Assembly (NCBI GenBank): GCA_020722685.1
Contig: DYKH01000005.1
Location: 24,606 to 88,605, forward strand
DNA from: Caldithrix sp.
GTDB taxonomy: Bacteria > KSB1 > UBA2214 > DYKH01
Length of the DNA stretch: 64,000 bases
Direction: 5' to 3'
A model generated the notes under the pieces. It was not told the DNA's origin and searched no databases. It saw nothing but the letters and a program-made list of their open reading frames with translations. The stretch's first letter is position 1; the number at the start of each line of letters is the position of its first letter. Below, piece after piece: positions 8,557 through 17,734 of this stretch. Position numbers and translations under genes: made by a program.

Positions 8557-9567
8557 TTGGCGGTGACCTATCATGAAGCCGGCGTGGACTTGGCGGCTGC
8601 AGATGAATCTGCCCAAACCATTGCCCGTTTGGCGAAAACGACATTCAATGAAAACGTGCTCAAAGACGTGGGGCTCTTTGCCGGCTTTTACCGGCTTGAT
8701 TTGTCCAAGTATTCTCACCCGATTCTGGTATCCAGCATCGACGGCGTCGGCACCAAGCTGAAAGTCGCCTTCATGATGAATGTTCACGATACTGTCGGGA
8801 TGGACTTGGTCAACCATTGCGTCAATGACATCATGACGACAGGCGCCGACCCGCTGTTTTTCCTCGATTACATCGGCACGCAAACGCTTCAACCGAGTAT
8901 TGCGGCGCTCATTGTGAGCGGCATGGCCAAGGCTTGTAGAGAAAACCGATGTGCGCTCATCGGCGGGGAAACTGCCGAGATGCCTGGCTTTTACGCGGCT
9001 GGAGAATACGACCTGGCCGGAGCCATCGTGGGGGTGGTGGACAAGGAGAGAATAATCGACGGCAGCCGCATTCGAGCCGGCGATATGCTGATCGGCCTCC
9101 CGTCCAGCGGTCTGCATACCAACGGTTACTCCCTGGCTCGTAAGGTTCTTTTTGAGATGAACGACGTCGGCGTCCACGATTATGACGCCGCATTAGGATG
9201 TAATTGGGGGGAAGCGCTGTTAAAAGTTCATAGAAGCTATTATGCTCCAATTAGCTTGGTGAAAAATTCGCCGGGCCTTGTCGGCATCAGCCATATCACG
9301 GGAGGCGGAATAGAGGGGAATACCAAGCGCCTTCTCGCAAAAGGCTTGGGATTGCATATTGAATGGGATAACTGGGAGGCGCCGGCCATTTTTCGGCTGA
9401 TTCAGAAATATGGCGGCATTTCCGACGAAGAAATGCGCAAGGTGTTTAATTTGGGCATCGGACTCATTTTGGTAGCACGGCCTAGTACCTGCGATGAAAT
9501 GATCGACAAATTGCGTGCAAGTGGAGAGACGCCTAGGGTGGTCGGCTCGGTAATCGAGGCAAGATAA
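8557..9567 (+). CDS. purM: Phosphoribosylformylglycinamidine cyclo-ligase (AIR synthetase)
   Basis: PurM converts FGAM to AIR with ATP, the fifth step of purine synthesis. The 336-residue protein begins with TTG immediately after the DUF4416 stop, preceded by AAGAGGAG. Family marks are YHEAGVDLAAADE at the N-terminus, SSIDGVGTKLKVA near residue 50 (phosphate and metal binding), NDIMTTGADPLFFLDY near 90, GGETAEMPGFY near 142 and HITGGGIEGN near 247. The length is normal (about 340). Confidence 0.95.
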   Translation: MAVTYHEAGVDLAAADESAQTIARLAKTTFNENVLKDVGLFAGFYRLDLSKYSHPILVSSIDGVGTKLKVAFMMNVHDTVGMDLVNHCVNDIMTTGADPLFFLDYIGTQTLQPSIAALIVSGMAKACRENRCALIGGETAEMPGFYAAGEYDLAGAIVGVVDKERIIDGSRIRAGDMLIGLPSSGLHTNGYSLARKVLFEMNDVGVHDYDAALGCNWGEALLKVHRSYYAPISLVKNSPGLVGISHITGGGIEGNTKRLLAKGLGLHIEWDNWEAPAIFRLIQKYGGISDEEMRKVFNLGIGLILVARPSTCDEMIDKLRASGETPRVVGSVIEAR

Positions 9568-9582
9568 CAAAGGAGAAATCGT

Positions 9583-10605
9583 ATCAGTAACTCCGGCGCA
9601 AAAATTGCAGTTCTGGGAGCAGGTAGTTGGGGAATTGCCTTGGCTAACCACTGCGACCGACTGGGGCATGAAACTGTTCTGTGGGAATTCGATCCGCAAA
9701 TGGCCGCCGAGTTAGCGGCCGAACGAGAACGCAAATCTGTTTTGCCGGGTATCCGAATCAGTTCTTCCGTACAAATCACCAGCGATTTGCAGCAAGCGGT
9801 CGGCCATGCAAGTCTCATGCTCTTGGCTGTTCCTTCCCATCATGTCCGTGACGTACTAAGGAAAATGACCCGCACCCGGATTCCAAGTGATGCGATATTG
9901 GTGAGTTGTACCAAAGGCATCGAGAATACCACGCTGATGCGGATTTCGGAAATCGTCCGAGACGAGATGCCGGCGTTTGACTTTGACCGTTTTGCCGTGC
10001 TCTCCGGCCCCAGTCACGCCGAGGAAGTGAGCCGGCAGATTCCCACGGCCGTTGTGGTGGCAGCCCAAAGCGAGCCGGTGGCCATCTCCGTGCAAAGCGC
10101 GTTGAATTCTCCGACCTTTCGCCTTTATCGAAGTCCGGATGTTGTCGGCGTCGAGTTGGGCGGTTCCTTGAAAAATGTCATCGCCATTGCCGCCGGTATA
10201 TGCGACGGTGCAGGATTTGGGGACAATACCAAAGCAGCCCTGCAGCCGCGCGGTCTGGCAGAAATTGCCCGGTTAGGGCGTAAGCTGAACGCCGATCCCA
10301 TGACCTTTGGCGGCCTCTCAGGCATGGGCGATTTGATCGTCACCTGCATGAGCCGGCATAGCCGAAATCGTTATGTGGGTGAACAGATCGGCAAGGGGCG
10401 CCGGTTGGAAGATATTCTGCAGGAAATGACCATGGTGGCCGAAGGCGTGCGGACTTGCAAGTCAGCCGTCGCTTTGGCGCAGAAGTATAATGTGGACATG
10501 CCGATCTGTTCGGAAGTCTACCAAGTCCTGTTTGAGGGTAAAGCCCCAATTGAAGCTTTGAACGATCTGATGAATCGGGACGTGAAGCCGGAAGTTTGGC
10601 ATTGA
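9583..10605 (+). CDS. gpsA: Glycerol-3-phosphate dehydrogenase [NAD(P)+], apparent ATC start
   Basis: GpsA makes sn-glycerol 3-phosphate for phospholipids. The NAD-binding glycine motif GAGSWG is encoded at about 9616-9633, upstream of the first usable ATG, GTG or TTG (TTG at 9640), so the annotated start must lie further 5'. An ideal ribosome-binding site AAGGAG at 9570-9575 is placed seven bases before an in-frame ATC at 9583, giving ISNSGAKIAVLGAGSWG and a protein of 340 residues, the normal length. Other family marks are SCTKGIEN, LSGPSHAEE near 141, the catalytic-region GSLKNVIAIAAGICDG and GLSGMGDLIVTCMS. Either ATC is a rare start codon here or one base differs from ATG through error or mutation. 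Confidence 0.92.
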   Translation: MSNSGAKIAVLGAGSWGIALANHCDRLGHETVLWEFDPQMAAELAAERERKSVLPGIRISSSVQITSDLQQAVGHASLMLLAVPSHHVRDVLRKMTRTRIPSDAILVSCTKGIENTTLMRISEIVRDEMPAFDFDRFAVLSGPSHAEEVSRQIPTAVVVAAQSEPVAISVQSALNSPTFRLYRSPDVVGVELGGSLKNVIAIAAGICDGAGFGDNTKAALQPRGLAEIARLGRKLNADPMTFGGLSGMGDLIVTCMSRHSRNRYVGEQIGKGRRLEDILQEMTMVAEGVRTCKSAVALAQKYNVDMPICSEVYQVLFEGKAPIEALNDLMNRDVKPEVWH

Positions 10606-10786
10606 GTGCTCTAATGCGTAGAAAAGAGCCAGGCTTCGAGCCATTGGATTTCAATTTTCTTAGCGTGGGATGGCATTCGTGCTTGATGCCAAACCTGATC
10701 AGACAAATATTCATCACCTCCTTTTCGGTTTTGGCCTTTTCTGACGGGAAAGATCACATTTCACCAAACATGTGGAGGTTGGTTGT

Positions 10787-10987
10787 ATGATACCTAAAGA
10801 ATATACTTGGCTATTGATGAACCCGGAAATTGAAACCCAATATGCGGGAGAATACATAGCTATCATTGGCGAATCCATAGTCGCGCATGGCAAAGATCTG
10901 CAAAAGGTCTTAGAAGAGTTAGAAAAACATGATGCAGAGGCTTTCATACATAAAGTTCCATCTTCAGATAAGGAACTGGTTGTATGA
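10787..10987 (+). CDS. DUF5678 family small protein
   Basis: The 66-residue protein starts at ATG 10787, eight bases after GGAGG. The pattern YAGEYIAIIGESIVAHGKDLQKVLEELEKH resembles DUF5678, short proteins often encoded directly upstream of a retropepsin-like protease, as here: the stop overlaps the next start by 4 bp. Function unknown; the conserved pairing suggests a partner or substrate of the protease. Confidence 0.75.
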   Translation: MIPKEYTWLLMNPEIETQYAGEYIAIIGESIVAHGKDLQKVLEELEKHDAEAFIHKVPSSDKELVV

Positions 10988-11406
10988 TTGAATTTCAGTT
11001 TGAGAAGATATATTCAAAAAGACTTGGCCAAATCTTAAAGCCCATTGTTCCCGTTACGATTATTGGAACAAAACGTGGAATAAATGTTTTCATGCTTCTT
11101 GATTCTGGGGCTGATCTCTCTCTGATTCCCTATTCCGCAGGGCAAGCGATAGGATTAGAATTGGATATCAAGGCTCGTGGTGAGGTTCAAGGGATTGGAG
11201 AAGGAAGCATACCTTACATATTGAGTCAAGTCCGAATCAAAATAGGAGATGTGGAGACGCCGGCCCGAATCGGCTGGGTTTTGATCGAGGATGTTCCGCT
11301 GATTCTAGGCCGACTGGACGTATTTCGTAGCTTTGTTGTAGAATTCAGGGAATTTGAAAATAGGATCTTACTGAAACATCGAAATGAGTTAGTAACGGAA
11401 GCTTAA
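10984..11406 (+). CDS. Retropepsin-like aspartic protease (clan AA)
   Basis: The 140-residue protein has the single-domain retropepsin fold signature: LLDSGADLSLIP with the catalytic Asp40, and the later hydrophobic-Gly segment PLILGRLDVFRSF (near residue 106), equivalent to the ILGxD part of retroviral and bacterial dimeric aspartic proteases. There is no signal peptide or membrane segment. It is translationally coupled to the DUF5678 gene. Substrates of this bacterial group are unknown. Base composition looks AT-richer than in gpsA and asnS, hinting at an accessory gene pair. Confidence 0.8.
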   Translation: MIEFQFEKIYSKRLGQILKPIVPVTIIGTKRGINVFMLLDSGADLSLIPYSAGQAIGLELDIKARGEVQGIGEGSIPYILSQVRIKIGDVETPARIGWVLIEDVPLILGRLDVFRSFVVEFREFENRILLKHRNELVTEA

Positions 11407-11663
11407 GTAAACAGATGATTCAGTTTCGAGGCGATTGTCGTTTCCCCTTGCTGAATGCCCTTGGCCGGTGCATTATCCGTTATCAAAACTAAAGTTGGTA
11501 ATAGCGTAACGCAACGAGAATATGATCTACTCCACATTATGCAAACAAGAATTTGGCCATAGCTGTGCGAAGGCGATTTCCTAAATGAACGTTTGTGACT
11601 CTCCAATTAGCAGCCGTATTGGATCAGATAAGGAAAGTATCTATCCTGTGACGGGAGGGAAAA

Positions 11664-12500
11664 ATGTTTAAAAAGATTTTGCTGGCCGTTGATGGCTCGG
11701 TCTATACGGATGCCGTTCTTTCTTATGGCATCACGCTGGCAAAGGCGTTTCAGAGCCGACTGCATGTTATAACTGTGGCGGACATTCGGGTGTTCGAGTG
11801 GGTGAGCGCTGTCGGCGCCGATGGGTTTGTTCCCATCGTGCCTTCGGGCATCTATCAAGACGAGTCTCGAAAGGTGTTGGATGAGAAATGCGATAAGGTG
11901 CTGGAGAAATGTGCAAGCATCCTCAGCCTGGAGAAGCTGGATTTTCAGACCGAAAAGATTCTCGGCTCGCCGATGGATTCCATCTGCAACCGGGCGCAAG
12001 TTGCCGATTTGATTGTCATGGGCAAGCGCGGCGAGTTTGCCCGCTGGGATGCCCGCTCGTTAGGAGCGACGGTGGAAGCGGTCAGCCGCAAAGTTCGAAA
12101 GCCGGTTTTGGTGGCTGAAAAGAACTTTTCCCCCATTAAGAAAATCCTGGTCGCCTACGATGGCAGCAGGCATGCCAACCAAGCCCTGCTGTTTGTAGGC
12201 CATCTGGCCGAAGCCTTTCAATCCCAAATCACCATCCTCAGTGTAGCCGACGACAAAGAGGCCGGCGCCCGCTGTTGTCAGGAGGCAAAAGACTATTTGC
12301 AGAGCTACGATATTCAATTGGCTCTGGACACCATACCGGGACATGCGGAAAAGGAAATTATCGACTATGCGGCCAAAGCGGGAGTCGATCTCATTGCCAT
12401 GGGCGCCTTCGGCCACTCGCGGCTTAGGGAAGCTCTGCTCGGAAGCACAACCGAGCACATTTTGCGATTTGCGCAAAACTCCATCCTCTTAGCTCATTAG
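11664..12500 (+). CDS. Tandem universal stress protein
   Basis: The 278-residue protein contains two Usp domains (about 1-148 and 153-278). Each starts with the typical KKILLAVDGS or KKILVAYDGS strand and ends with a nucleotide-binding glycine pattern: GKRGEFARWDARSLGAT in the first and GAFGHSRLREALLGST in the second. The second fits the ATP-binding consensus better. A GGAGGG-like site precedes the ATG. Cytoplasmic; general stress role only by family. Confidence 0.92.
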   Translation: MFKKILLAVDGSVYTDAVLSYGITLAKAFQSRLHVITVADIRVFEWVSAVGADGFVPIVPSGIYQDESRKVLDEKCDKVLEKCASILSLEKLDFQTEKILGSPMDSICNRAQVADLIVMGKRGEFARWDARSLGATVEAVSRKVRKPVLVAEKNFSPIKKILVAYDGSRHANQALLFVGHLAEAFQSQITILSVADDKEAGARCCQEAKDYLQSYDIQLALDTIPGHAEKEIIDYAAKAGVDLIAMGAFGHSRLREALLGSTTEHILRFAQNSILLAH

Positions 12501-12544
12501 ACAATTAACCAAACCAGACTGCTGCAAAGAAAGGCTCATCAGGC

Positions 12545-13840
12545 ATGCCGACTAAGACCTATATTTCTTCCATATCGCAATACCTCGGTCAGGAGGTGAC
12601 CGTTTCCGGATGGCTTTACAACAAGACACATAAAGGGCGACTGCAATTTCTGATGCTCAGAGATGGAACCGGCATTATTCAAGCGATCCTGTTCAAGAGC
12701 GACGCCAATAGCGAAATATTTGAAAAATGTTTGGGACTGCCGCAAGAGAGCTCTTTGATGGTAACAGGGGTGGTCACCGAGGATAAAAGAGCCAAAGGCG
12801 GCTTTGAATTGCAAGTCTCTGACATCAAGATCGTCCACGTTGCCGAAGAGTATCCCATCACGCCCAAGGAACATGGCATTGACTTTTTGATGGACCACCG
12901 GCATCTTTGGCTGCGTTCGGTGAAACAACATGCGGTGCTAAGAATCCGCCATGAAGTGATCAAAGCCTGCCGGAATTATTTTGACGGCCTCGGCTTCACC
13001 TTGATCGATGCACCCATTTTTACCCCTGCTGCCTGTGAAGGTACAACCACACTTTTCGAGACCGATTATTTTGACCAAAAGGCTTACCTGACCCAAAGCG
13101 GCCAGCTTTATATGGAAGCCGGCGCCATGGCTTTTGGCAAAGTGTACTGTTTTGGTCCTACCTTTCGGGCGGAAAAGTCCAAGACCCGCCGGCACTTGAC
13201 CGAGTTCTGGATGATCGAGCCGGAGGTGGCCTATTGCGACTTGCAGCAGGATATGGATTTGGCCGAAGGCCTCATTGAGTTCATTGTCCAGCAGGTGTTG
13301 AAGAATAGGCGGGAAGACCTCGGCAAATTGGAACGAAACGTGGTGCCGCTGGAAAACATCAAGAGGCCGTTTCCGCGAATCACTTATGATCAGGCCGCGG
13401 AGATTTTGAAAAGCGCCAATGTCGAGTTCGAGTTCGGCAATGACTTTGGCGGCACCGATGAAACCGTGATCTCCGCAGCCTTTGATCGCCCGGTGATGGT
13501 CACTCACTACCCGGCCAATGTCAAGGCCTTCTACATGAAAACTGATCCGGACCGGCCGGATCGCGCCTTGTGCGTGGATGTGCTGGCCCCGGAAGGTTAC
13601 GGCGAAATCATTGGTGGCGGTCAAAGGGAAGACGACTTGAATGTGCTCTTGGACAAAATTAGGAGCCACCATCTGCCCGAAGATGCCTTTAAGTGGTATC
13701 TGGACTTGAGAAGATACGGCAGCGTGCCGCACGCCGGTTTTGGCATGGGCATCGAGCGCACCGTGGCTTGGATTTGCGGCTTGGCGCACATTCGTGAAAC
13801 GATACCGTTTCCTAGAACCATGTCACGATTGTACCCGTAG
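12545..13840 (+). CDS. asnS: Asparaginyl-tRNA synthetase
   Basis: The 431-residue class II synthetase has an N-terminal OB-fold anticodon-binding domain (about 1-105, with [26 protein letters not shown]) and a catalytic core with motif 2 ([25 protein letters not shown]) and motif 3 ([15 protein letters not shown]). The AsnS-type FWMIEPE is present, where AspRS usually differs. Length is normal. The next gene starts 3 bp after the stop. Confidence 0.95.
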   Translation: MPTKTYISSISQYLGQEVTVSGWLYNKTHKGRLQFLMLRDGTGIIQAILFKSDANSEIFEKCLGLPQESSLMVTGVVTEDKRAKGGFELQVSDIKIVHVAEEYPITPKEHGIDFLMDHRHLWLRSVKQHAVLRIRHEVIKACRNYFDGLGFTLIDAPIFTPAACEGTTTLFETDYFDQKAYLTQSGQLYMEAGAMAFGKVYCFGPTFRAEKSKTRRHLTEFWMIEPEVAYCDLQQDMDLAEGLIEFIVQQVLKNRREDLGKLERNVVPLENIKRPFPRITYDQAAEILKSANVEFEFGNDFGGTDETVISAAFDRPVMVTHYPANVKAFYMKTDPDRPDRALCVDVLAPEGYGEIIGGGQREDDLNVLLDKIRSHHLPEDAFKWYLDLRRYGSVPHAGFGMGIERTVAWICGLAHIRETIPFPRTMSRLYP

Positions 13841-13843
13841 AAT

Positions 13844-14119
13844 ATGCAAGTTTGTGCTTTAATTAGGGTCCTTGGGGAAGTTCAAGGTGTAGGCTTTCGC
13901 TATTTTGCTTTGATGGAGGCAAGACGCTTGGGCTTGAAGGGCTATGTGCGCAATCTGCGGGACGGCTCGGTCGAAAGTGAAGCTGAAGGCGCCAAAACAG
14001 AAATCGAGCGGTATCTGGACGCCTTGGAGCGTGGGCCGGCTTTTTCACGAGTTGAAGAGGTGCAGGTGGAATGGAAGCCGTTCGAGGGCAAACATCAAGA
14101 CTTTCGCATAACGTACTGA
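13844..14119 (+). CDS. acyP: Acylphosphatase
   Basis: The 91-residue enzyme hydrolyses acyl phosphates. The signature GEVQGVGFRYFALMEARRLGLKGYVRN carries the catalytic Arg (in GFRYF, residue about 23) and Asn (in VRNLRDG, about 41). Only 3 bp separate it from asnS and 10 bp from apt, so the three are probably one transcript. Confidence 0.93.
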   Translation: MQVCALIRVLGEVQGVGFRYFALMEARRLGLKGYVRNLRDGSVESEAEGAKTEIERYLDALERGPAFSRVEEVQVEWKPFEGKHQDFRITY

Positions 14120-14129
14120 AAGGAGCAGC

Positions 14130-14654
14130 ATGGCAGAACTCAAGGAAAAGATTCGCAACGTCGCGGATTTCCCCAAAAAGGGGATCGGCTTCAAAGATAT
14201 TACTACCCTTGTTGGCGATGGGCCGAGTTTGCGCGAGGCCATCGCGCAAATGGACGCACTATTCGGCGAGGAGAAAGTTGACGTGGTGATCGGCATCGAG
14301 TCCCGCGGCTTTATCTTTGCCGCCATCCTCGCGCATAAATGGGGAGTGGGAATGGTGCCGGTACGAAAGCCCGGCAAGCTGCCATATAAAACCATCCGCG
14401 AGTCCTATGATTTGGAGTACGGCCAAGACGCCTTGGAAATGCACGTCGATGCGCTCAAACCGGAACAAAATGTTCTGATTGTCGATGACCTGTTAGCGAC
14501 CGGCGGTACGGTGCAGGCAACGGCAAGATTGGTCGAACGCCAAGGCGCGCACGTCATAGGCTGCTGTTTTTTGGTGGAACTGGATTTTCTCTGCGGCCGG
14601 CGCAAGCTGGAGAAATACCGCGTCGAGTCTTTGGTGCATTATGCGGAGGAATAG
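14130..14654 (+). CDS. apt: Adenine phosphoribosyltransferase
   Basis: The 174-residue enzyme salvages adenine to AMP with PRPP. It shows the N-terminal KIRNVADFPKKGIGFKDITTL segment, the RGFIFAA loop and the PRPP-binding motif VLIVDDLLATGGTVQA near residue 114-128. A GGAGCAG site precedes the ATG. Length and order are typical. Confidence 0.95.
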   Translation: MAELKEKIRNVADFPKKGIGFKDITTLVGDGPSLREAIAQMDALFGEEKVDVVIGIESRGFIFAAILAHKWGVGMVPVRKPGKLPYKTIRESYDLEYGQDALEMHVDALKPEQNVLIVDDLLATGGTVQATARLVERQGAHVIGCCFLVELDFLCGRRKLEKYRVESLVHYAEE

Positions 14655-14922
14655 CGAAGAAAACAAGGTTATTGCAAAAGCCTTGTTGCACTCGAAACCG
14701 ACCGGGAGGGAGCGGCCGGTGGAGCAAGGTATAGTACCAAAGGATCAATGGGATATGACTTGCTTTTTAGGTAATTTTGTTATACTTTTATGGGCGTGGG
14801 CGGAGTCGGCCCACCAAGAAGGTCGTAGCGCCACAGGAAACGTGGTCAGAATTTTGTGGGAAATATAAGCAACAAGACAAAACCGGATGTCGATTTCGCC
14901 GACAAAACCAAAATAGTCCAAG

Positions 14923-15147
14923 ATGGATTTCACGGCTGCCGGGGCCTTTTATCGGCTATTTTGTGCTTTACCCAAGAAAGACCAATTGGCGGTGGCCCGG
15001 TATATTCTTCAGGAAAAGGAAATAAAGCGACTGCTTGCCCCAATCGAAAGCCCGAACCAACCGACTCGCAAGAGCTTTGCAGAAACTAAGGAACACATGC
15101 CGGTCTTTACCTCGATTGATGATTTGCGTGATGACCTGCTATCATGA
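14923..15147 (+). CDS. Putative antitoxin of a YafQ-type toxin module
   Basis: The 74-residue protein overlaps the following toxin frame by 4 bp (ATGA), the usual order for antitoxin-toxin operons. Its C-terminus FTSIDDLRDDLLS resembles the toxin-wrapping tail of short antitoxins; the N-terminal half is a small helical domain I do not recognise. The function is inferred from position only. The 268 bp before it show no supported gene. Confidence 0.55.
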   Translation: MDFTAAGAFYRLFCALPKKDQLAVARYILQEKEIKRLLAPIESPNQPTRKSFAETKEHMPVFTSIDDLRDDLLS

Positions 15148-15416
15148 AGTATCGAATTCGGAGGACGTCTCAATTTAAGAGAGATGCAAAGCGGGCTACC
15201 AAACGCGGCAAAGATATTGAGCGGTTGCTTTTAATCGTGCAGGAGCTTGCGGAAGGGCGTCGGCTGTCCTCCCAATATCAACGTCATCCACTGCATGGAC
15301 AAAACAAGCGAAAGCGTGATTGTCACATTGAGCCGGATTGAATTATGATATATGCGTTTGAGGAGGAAGAGTTGATTCTGCATCGAACCGGTTTTCATGG
15401 TGACTTGTTTGGATGA
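15144..15416 (+). pseudogene. YafQ/RelE-family toxin with an in-frame TGA at a conserved Trp
   Basis: The frame starts KYRIRRTSQFKRDAKRATKRGKD and continues through HPLHGQNKRKRDCHIEPD, a clear YafQ-like mRNA interferase. A TGA at 15339-15341 then interrupts it. Translation past the TGA in the same frame gives IMIYAFEEEELILHRTGFHGDLFG and a stop at 15414, completing a normal 90-residue toxin. Relatives have Trp (TGG) at the interrupted position, so this is a one-base nonsense mutation removing the catalytic C-terminal strand and His. The antitoxin frame is intact. Readthrough cannot be ruled out, but nothing in the sequence supports it. Confidence 0.8.
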
Positions 15417-15617
15417 ACAAATTCGGTGTCCGGAAATAATGCACAAGAGCGATCAAGACGCTCCACGAACTTTTCCAAGTAAAGGCGGCTGATGAGAGGA
15501 GCGACATAATTTAACGTACGGTTTTCTTCACCGCATGCCTTTTGTGCCTTAGCTGCAGAAATCTGCTCCTATCGTTCAGGCAATTCATAGATGTCCACTA
15601 ACCCTGCCGGAGGTTGG

Positions 15618-16703
15618 ATGTTTCGTGTGTTTGTGATCAATCCAGGTTCCACGTCGACGAAAGTTGCTCTTTATGAGGATGAACGTGAATTTTTTGTCGA
15701 AAACCTATCCCACTCCACCAACGATCTCGCCCAATTTTCCAATATTTCCAGCCAATATCCGTTTCGTTTTCAAGCCATTTCAGCCATCCTGGAGCGCCGG
15801 GAAATAGCCAGAGAGAGTATCGCCGCCTTTGTAGGCAGAGGCGGGCTGCTGCGCCCCATCCCCAGCGGCACCTATTTGGTGGATGAAGTAATGCTCAGAG
15901 ATTTGCAGTCGGCACCGTTAGGCGAGCATGCCTCGAACCTGGGCGGCATCTTAGCCAATGCCTTTGCGTCCGCCGTCGGCAAGCCTGCTTTCATTGTCGA
16001 TCCGGTAGTGGTTGATGAATTGGATCCCATCGCCCGTTTTTCCGGCCATCCGGAATTGCCGCGAGTGAGCATTTTCCACGCCTTGAATCACAAGGCGGTG
16101 GCCCGCAAGGCTGCGGCCAAGCTTGGCAAATCCTATGCGGAAGTCAATTTCATCGTCGCTCATTTGGGCGGCGGTATTTCTATCGCTTCCCATAAGAAGG
16201 GGAAAGTGGTGGACGTAAACAATGCCCTTGACGGAGAGGGTCCCTTTTCGCCGGAACGAACCGGCACACTGCCGGTCGGCGCCCTGGTGCGATTGTGCTT
16301 TTCGGGGAAATACTCAAAAGAGGAAATACAAAGAATGATAAAAGGCCGGGGTGGCATGGTCGCCTATCTGGGCATGAACGACATGCGCGAGGTAACCAAG
16401 CTCGTTCAATCCGGAAACCATCACGCCCAGATGGTTTACCAAGCCATGGCGTATCAGGTGGCCAAGGAAATCGCCGCTCATGGCGCGGTTTTGAAGGGCA
16501 AAATAGATGCGATTGTCCTCTCCGGGGGAATCGCTCACGATCGACAATTCGTTGCTTGGATCGAGGAGCGCTGTTCCTTCTTGGCGCCGGTGCTGGTTTT
16601 TCCCGGCGAAGAAGAAATGCAGGCATTGGCATGGGGAGCTTTGCGCGTTTTACGCGGAGAAGAAAAAGCGAAGGATTACGCCACCGAGAGGGAGAAGTTA
16701 TGA
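15618..16703 (+). CDS. buk: Butyrate kinase
   Basis: The enzyme interconverts butyryl phosphate and butyrate with ADP/ATP. The start at 15618 (after GGAGG) gives MFRVFVINPGSTSTK, the canonical acetokinase-family phosphate loop, and a normal length of 361; an upstream ATG at 15591 would add nine residues. Other marks are VGRGGLLRPIPSGTY, HALNHKAVAR, IVAHLGGGISIASHKKGKVVDVNNAL and the C-terminal ALRVLRGEE. The stop overlaps ptb by 4 bp. Branched-chain or other short acyl phosphates are possible substrates. Confidence 0.93.
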   Translation: MFRVFVINPGSTSTKVALYEDEREFFVENLSHSTNDLAQFSNISSQYPFRFQAISAILERREIARESIAAFVGRGGLLRPIPSGTYLVDEVMLRDLQSAPLGEHASNLGGILANAFASAVGKPAFIVDPVVVDELDPIARFSGHPELPRVSIFHALNHKAVARKAAAKLGKSYAEVNFIVAHLGGGISIASHKKGKVVDVNNALDGEGPFSPERTGTLPVGALVRLCFSGKYSKEEIQRMIKGRGGMVAYLGMNDMREVTKLVQSGNHHAQMVYQAMAYQVAKEIAAHGAVLKGKIDAIVLSGGIAHDRQFVAWIEERCSFLAPVLVFPGEEEMQALAWGALRVLRGEEKAKDYATEREKL

Positions 16704-17614
16704 TCCGATCCTTTGATGAGCTGATTAGTGTCGTTAAAGGAAGGCCGAAGAAAACCATCGCCGTTGCTATGGCTGAAGAAGATGACGTTTTGCTTGCCAT
16801 ATCCCATGCCCAGCGTGAGGGCATTGCCGACGGCGTCTTGGTTGGGAACCGGGAGAAAATCATCGCCTGTGGTTTGAAGCACCGAATCGATATCAGCCAT
16901 TTCGATATCGTCCATGCCGATGATGAGAATCAGTCCGTTGTGCGCGCGATCCAATTGGTGCGCGAGCATTTGGCGGACACTCTGATGAAAGGCAAGTGCG
17001 CCACTGCCACTCTTCTCAAAGGCGTGCTCGACAAGGATCATGGACTTCGCTCCGGCAATTTTTTGTCTCATTTTGCGGCGTTTGAAGTGCCGGCTTATCC
17101 CAAGCTCATTTTTATGTCGGATGCGGGCATGAACATCGCCCCGGACTTGCCGACCAAGATTGCCATTGTCGAAAACGCAGTGGCCGCGGTAAAACTGCTC
17201 GGCATTTCCCAGCCCAAGGTCGCTGTTATTGCTGCAGTGGAAAAGGTCAATTTCGATTCCATGCCCTGTACCGTCGATGCGGCCATTTTGTCCAAGATGG
17301 GAGGGAGAGGGCAAATCAAGGGCGCCATCATCGACGGCCCACTGGCGTTGGACAACGCAGTCAGCGCCAAGGCCTGTGAGGTCAAAGGCATTGACAGTCC
17401 CGTCGGCGGCGATGCGGATATTCTGATCATGCCGGATATAGAGGCGGCCAATGTTTTTTACAAGACAATGACCTACTTAGGCCAGTCCAAGACGGCCGGC
17501 ATCATCATCGGCGCGAAAGTGCCCATCATCCTGACTTCTCGGGCCGATAGCGAAGAGACCAAATTTCTTTCCATCGCCTTGGGCATGATCACCAGTATGC
17601 GCGAGGCAGAATAG
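16700..17614 (+). CDS. ptb: Phosphate butyryltransferase
   Basis: The 304-residue protein of the phosphate acyltransferase family transfers the acyl group between CoA and phosphate. The start at 16700 is coupled to buk (ATGA) and preceded by GGGAGAAG; a longer frame running back into buk is antisense-like and not used. Family marks are LMKGKCATATLLKGVL, SDAGMNIAPDL near 137 and GPLALDNAVS near 216. With buk it forms the two-step acyl-CoA to acid route giving ATP by substrate-level phosphorylation, or the reverse activation. Confidence 0.93.
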   Translation: MIRSFDELISVVKGRPKKTIAVAMAEEDDVLLAISHAQREGIADGVLVGNREKIIACGLKHRIDISHFDIVHADDENQSVVRAIQLVREHLADTLMKGKCATATLLKGVLDKDHGLRSGNFLSHFAAFEVPAYPKLIFMSDAGMNIAPDLPTKIAIVENAVAAVKLLGISQPKVAVIAAVEKVNFDSMPCTVDAAILSKMGGRGQIKGAIIDGPLALDNAVSAKACEVKGIDSPVGGDADILIMPDIEAANVFYKTMTYLGQSKTAGIIIGAKVPIILTSRADSEETKFLSIALGMITSMREAE

Positions 17615-17734
17615 GCAATAGCCAAGCAGACGTCTCAATGGTTTGATCATTTCTAAGGCACGATTCCAAAACACCTCTGCAATCTTGGTATTGGCAACAG
17701 TTATTTAGTTCATCAGTCAAAGCAGGAAATGACC

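Noticed and set aside
14641..14868. 75-codon open frame overlapping the end of apt
   Set aside because: It starts inside apt without a ribosome-binding site and has no recognisable domain.
15339..15341. TGA in the YafQ toxin considered as a selenocysteine codon
   Set aside because: Relatives have Trp, not Cys, here, and no proper hairpin with suitable spacing follows; nonsense mutation is simpler.
16295..16699. 5' extension of the phosphate butyryltransferase frame into buk
   Set aside because: The 135 extra residues are out-of-frame buk sequence; the coupled ATG at 16700 with its ribosome-binding site explains the gene.
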